53,868 bases of DNA from Candidatus Hermodarchaeum yapensis (lineage in GTDB: Archaea; Asgardarchaeota; Hermodarchaeia; Hermodarchaeales; Hermodarchaeaceae), in NCBI GenBank assembly GCA_016840405.1, contig JAEOSK010000001.1:104952-158819 (forward strand), written 5' to 3'. The position numbers and the translations under genes were made by a program. The notes below the pieces were generated by a model. It had not been told where the DNA came from. It did not search any database and saw only the letters and a program-made list of their open reading frames with translations. Positions 53,631-53,868 of this stretch are shown in pieces; positions within the stretch are counted from its first letter, which is position 1; every line of letters starts with the position of its first letter.

Positions 53631-53868
53631 TTAGATGCCAAAGATGCGTTTGTATTTGGTTTCAAGGTATTCAATGAAAGGCTTGGCGTTTAAGCCTTCA
53701 CCGGTAACTTGCTTGACTAAGTCTTGGGGATAGTAAATGTTCCCTTTGCTGTGCACGTGGTCGATCATCCATTGCAGGATGTTCTTGAATTTGCCTTTCG
53801 CGATCTGGTCCAGCCAATCGGGGATGTCTTTCACCATCATAGCGAGGAATTGGCCACCGTAGATGTTG
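53631..53868 (-). CDS. M32 carboxypeptidase (Taq-type), C-terminal end only
   Basis: Last 78 codons of a metallocarboxypeptidase of family M32, cut by the window end. The frame is open from 53867 and reads NIYGGQFLAMMVKDIPDWL, then GKFKNILQWMIDHVHSKGN and GEGLNAKPFIEYLETKYKRIFG, which is the family C-terminus. The HExxH active site would lie outside the window. ATG codons near 53840 are internal. Confidence 0.88.
   Translation of the reverse strand, partial: NIYGGQFLAMMVKDIPDWLDQIAKGKFKNILQWMIDHVHSKGNIYYPQDLVKQVTGEGLNAKPFIEYLETKYKRIFGI

Noticed and set aside
1..53868. CRISPR array, tRNA or rRNA genes
   Set aside because: No regular spacer-repeat pattern was seen, and no stretch with the tRNA T-loop and acceptor layout or rRNA-like sequence.

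Overview
The window looks like chromosomal DNA of an archaeon. Supporting genes are archaeal-type PheS and PheT, THEP1 NTPase, an archaeal dUTPase-like protein, ribosomal protein eL33 (L35Ae), a PAC2 protein, a TFS/RPB9-type zinc ribbon, a ThiN-domain regulator, a GTPBP1-like GTPase, a tungsten aldehyde:ferredoxin oxidoreductase and an oxygen-sensitive (class III) ribonucleotide reductase. A Ras-superfamily small GTPase and a Roadblock/LC7 protein make an Asgard-type or related lineage the best guess, but this is an inference from gene content. Base composition is moderate, Shine-Dalgarno motifs are common, and GTG and TTG starts are frequent. I saw no rRNA, tRNA or CRISPR array.

Layout. 1-6.6 kb: pheS (5' cut by the window edge) and pheT, a membrane protein, a THEP1/dUTPase pair, and two zinc-ribbon membrane proteins, one a CPBP protease. 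6.6-10.3 kb: a miniature TnpB-derived element, then a large TPR-CHAT protein whose CHAT domain seems to lack its catalytic residues. 10.3-23.8 kb: a surface-glycan island with methyltransferase, flippase, KdsC-like phosphatase, NeuB and NeuA on the minus strand. On the plus strand it has two glycosyltransferases, a polysaccharide deacetylase, an ATP-grasp ligase, a PHP protein and a fused sulfopyruvate-decarboxylase-like enzyme, and an asparagine-synthetase-like PP-loop protein closes it on the minus strand. 23.9-34 kb: a ThiN regulator, a second miniature element, the Ras-like GTPase, an NrdG-like radical SAM protein, unknowns, a TFS-like ribbon, PAC2, a zinc ribbon, NrdD with its glutaredoxin, a second PP-loop protein and Roadblock.

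34.1-39.7 kb is an insertion-sequence graveyard. Two related TnpB elements flank the eL33 gene, which has a long basic tail, and a third, unrelated TnpB follows. All three tnpB genes carry nonsense codons, yet the right-end RNA hairpins of the first two are intact. The two miniature elements at 6.6 and 24.9 kb have ends related to these two TnpB elements. In the 6.6 kb element several stems have changed on both sides, keeping base pairing, which points to a conserved right-end (omega-type) RNA.

39.8-53.9 kb: a winged-helix/membrane pair, GTPBP1-like GTPase, HAD phosphatase, M42 peptidase, DeoC with a cysteine-rich tail next to the aldehyde oxidoreductase, a PAP2-like protein, a 1024-residue helical protein of unknown function, a PrsW/YhfC-like membrane protein overlapping an ABC permease, a collapsed ABC ATPase gene, and the 3' end of an M32 carboxypeptidase.

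The most promising material for new biology is the structured TnpB-derived RNA family, the pseudo-caspase TPR-CHAT protein, the glycan island with its sulfonate and amide-forming enzymes, and the 1024-residue protein.
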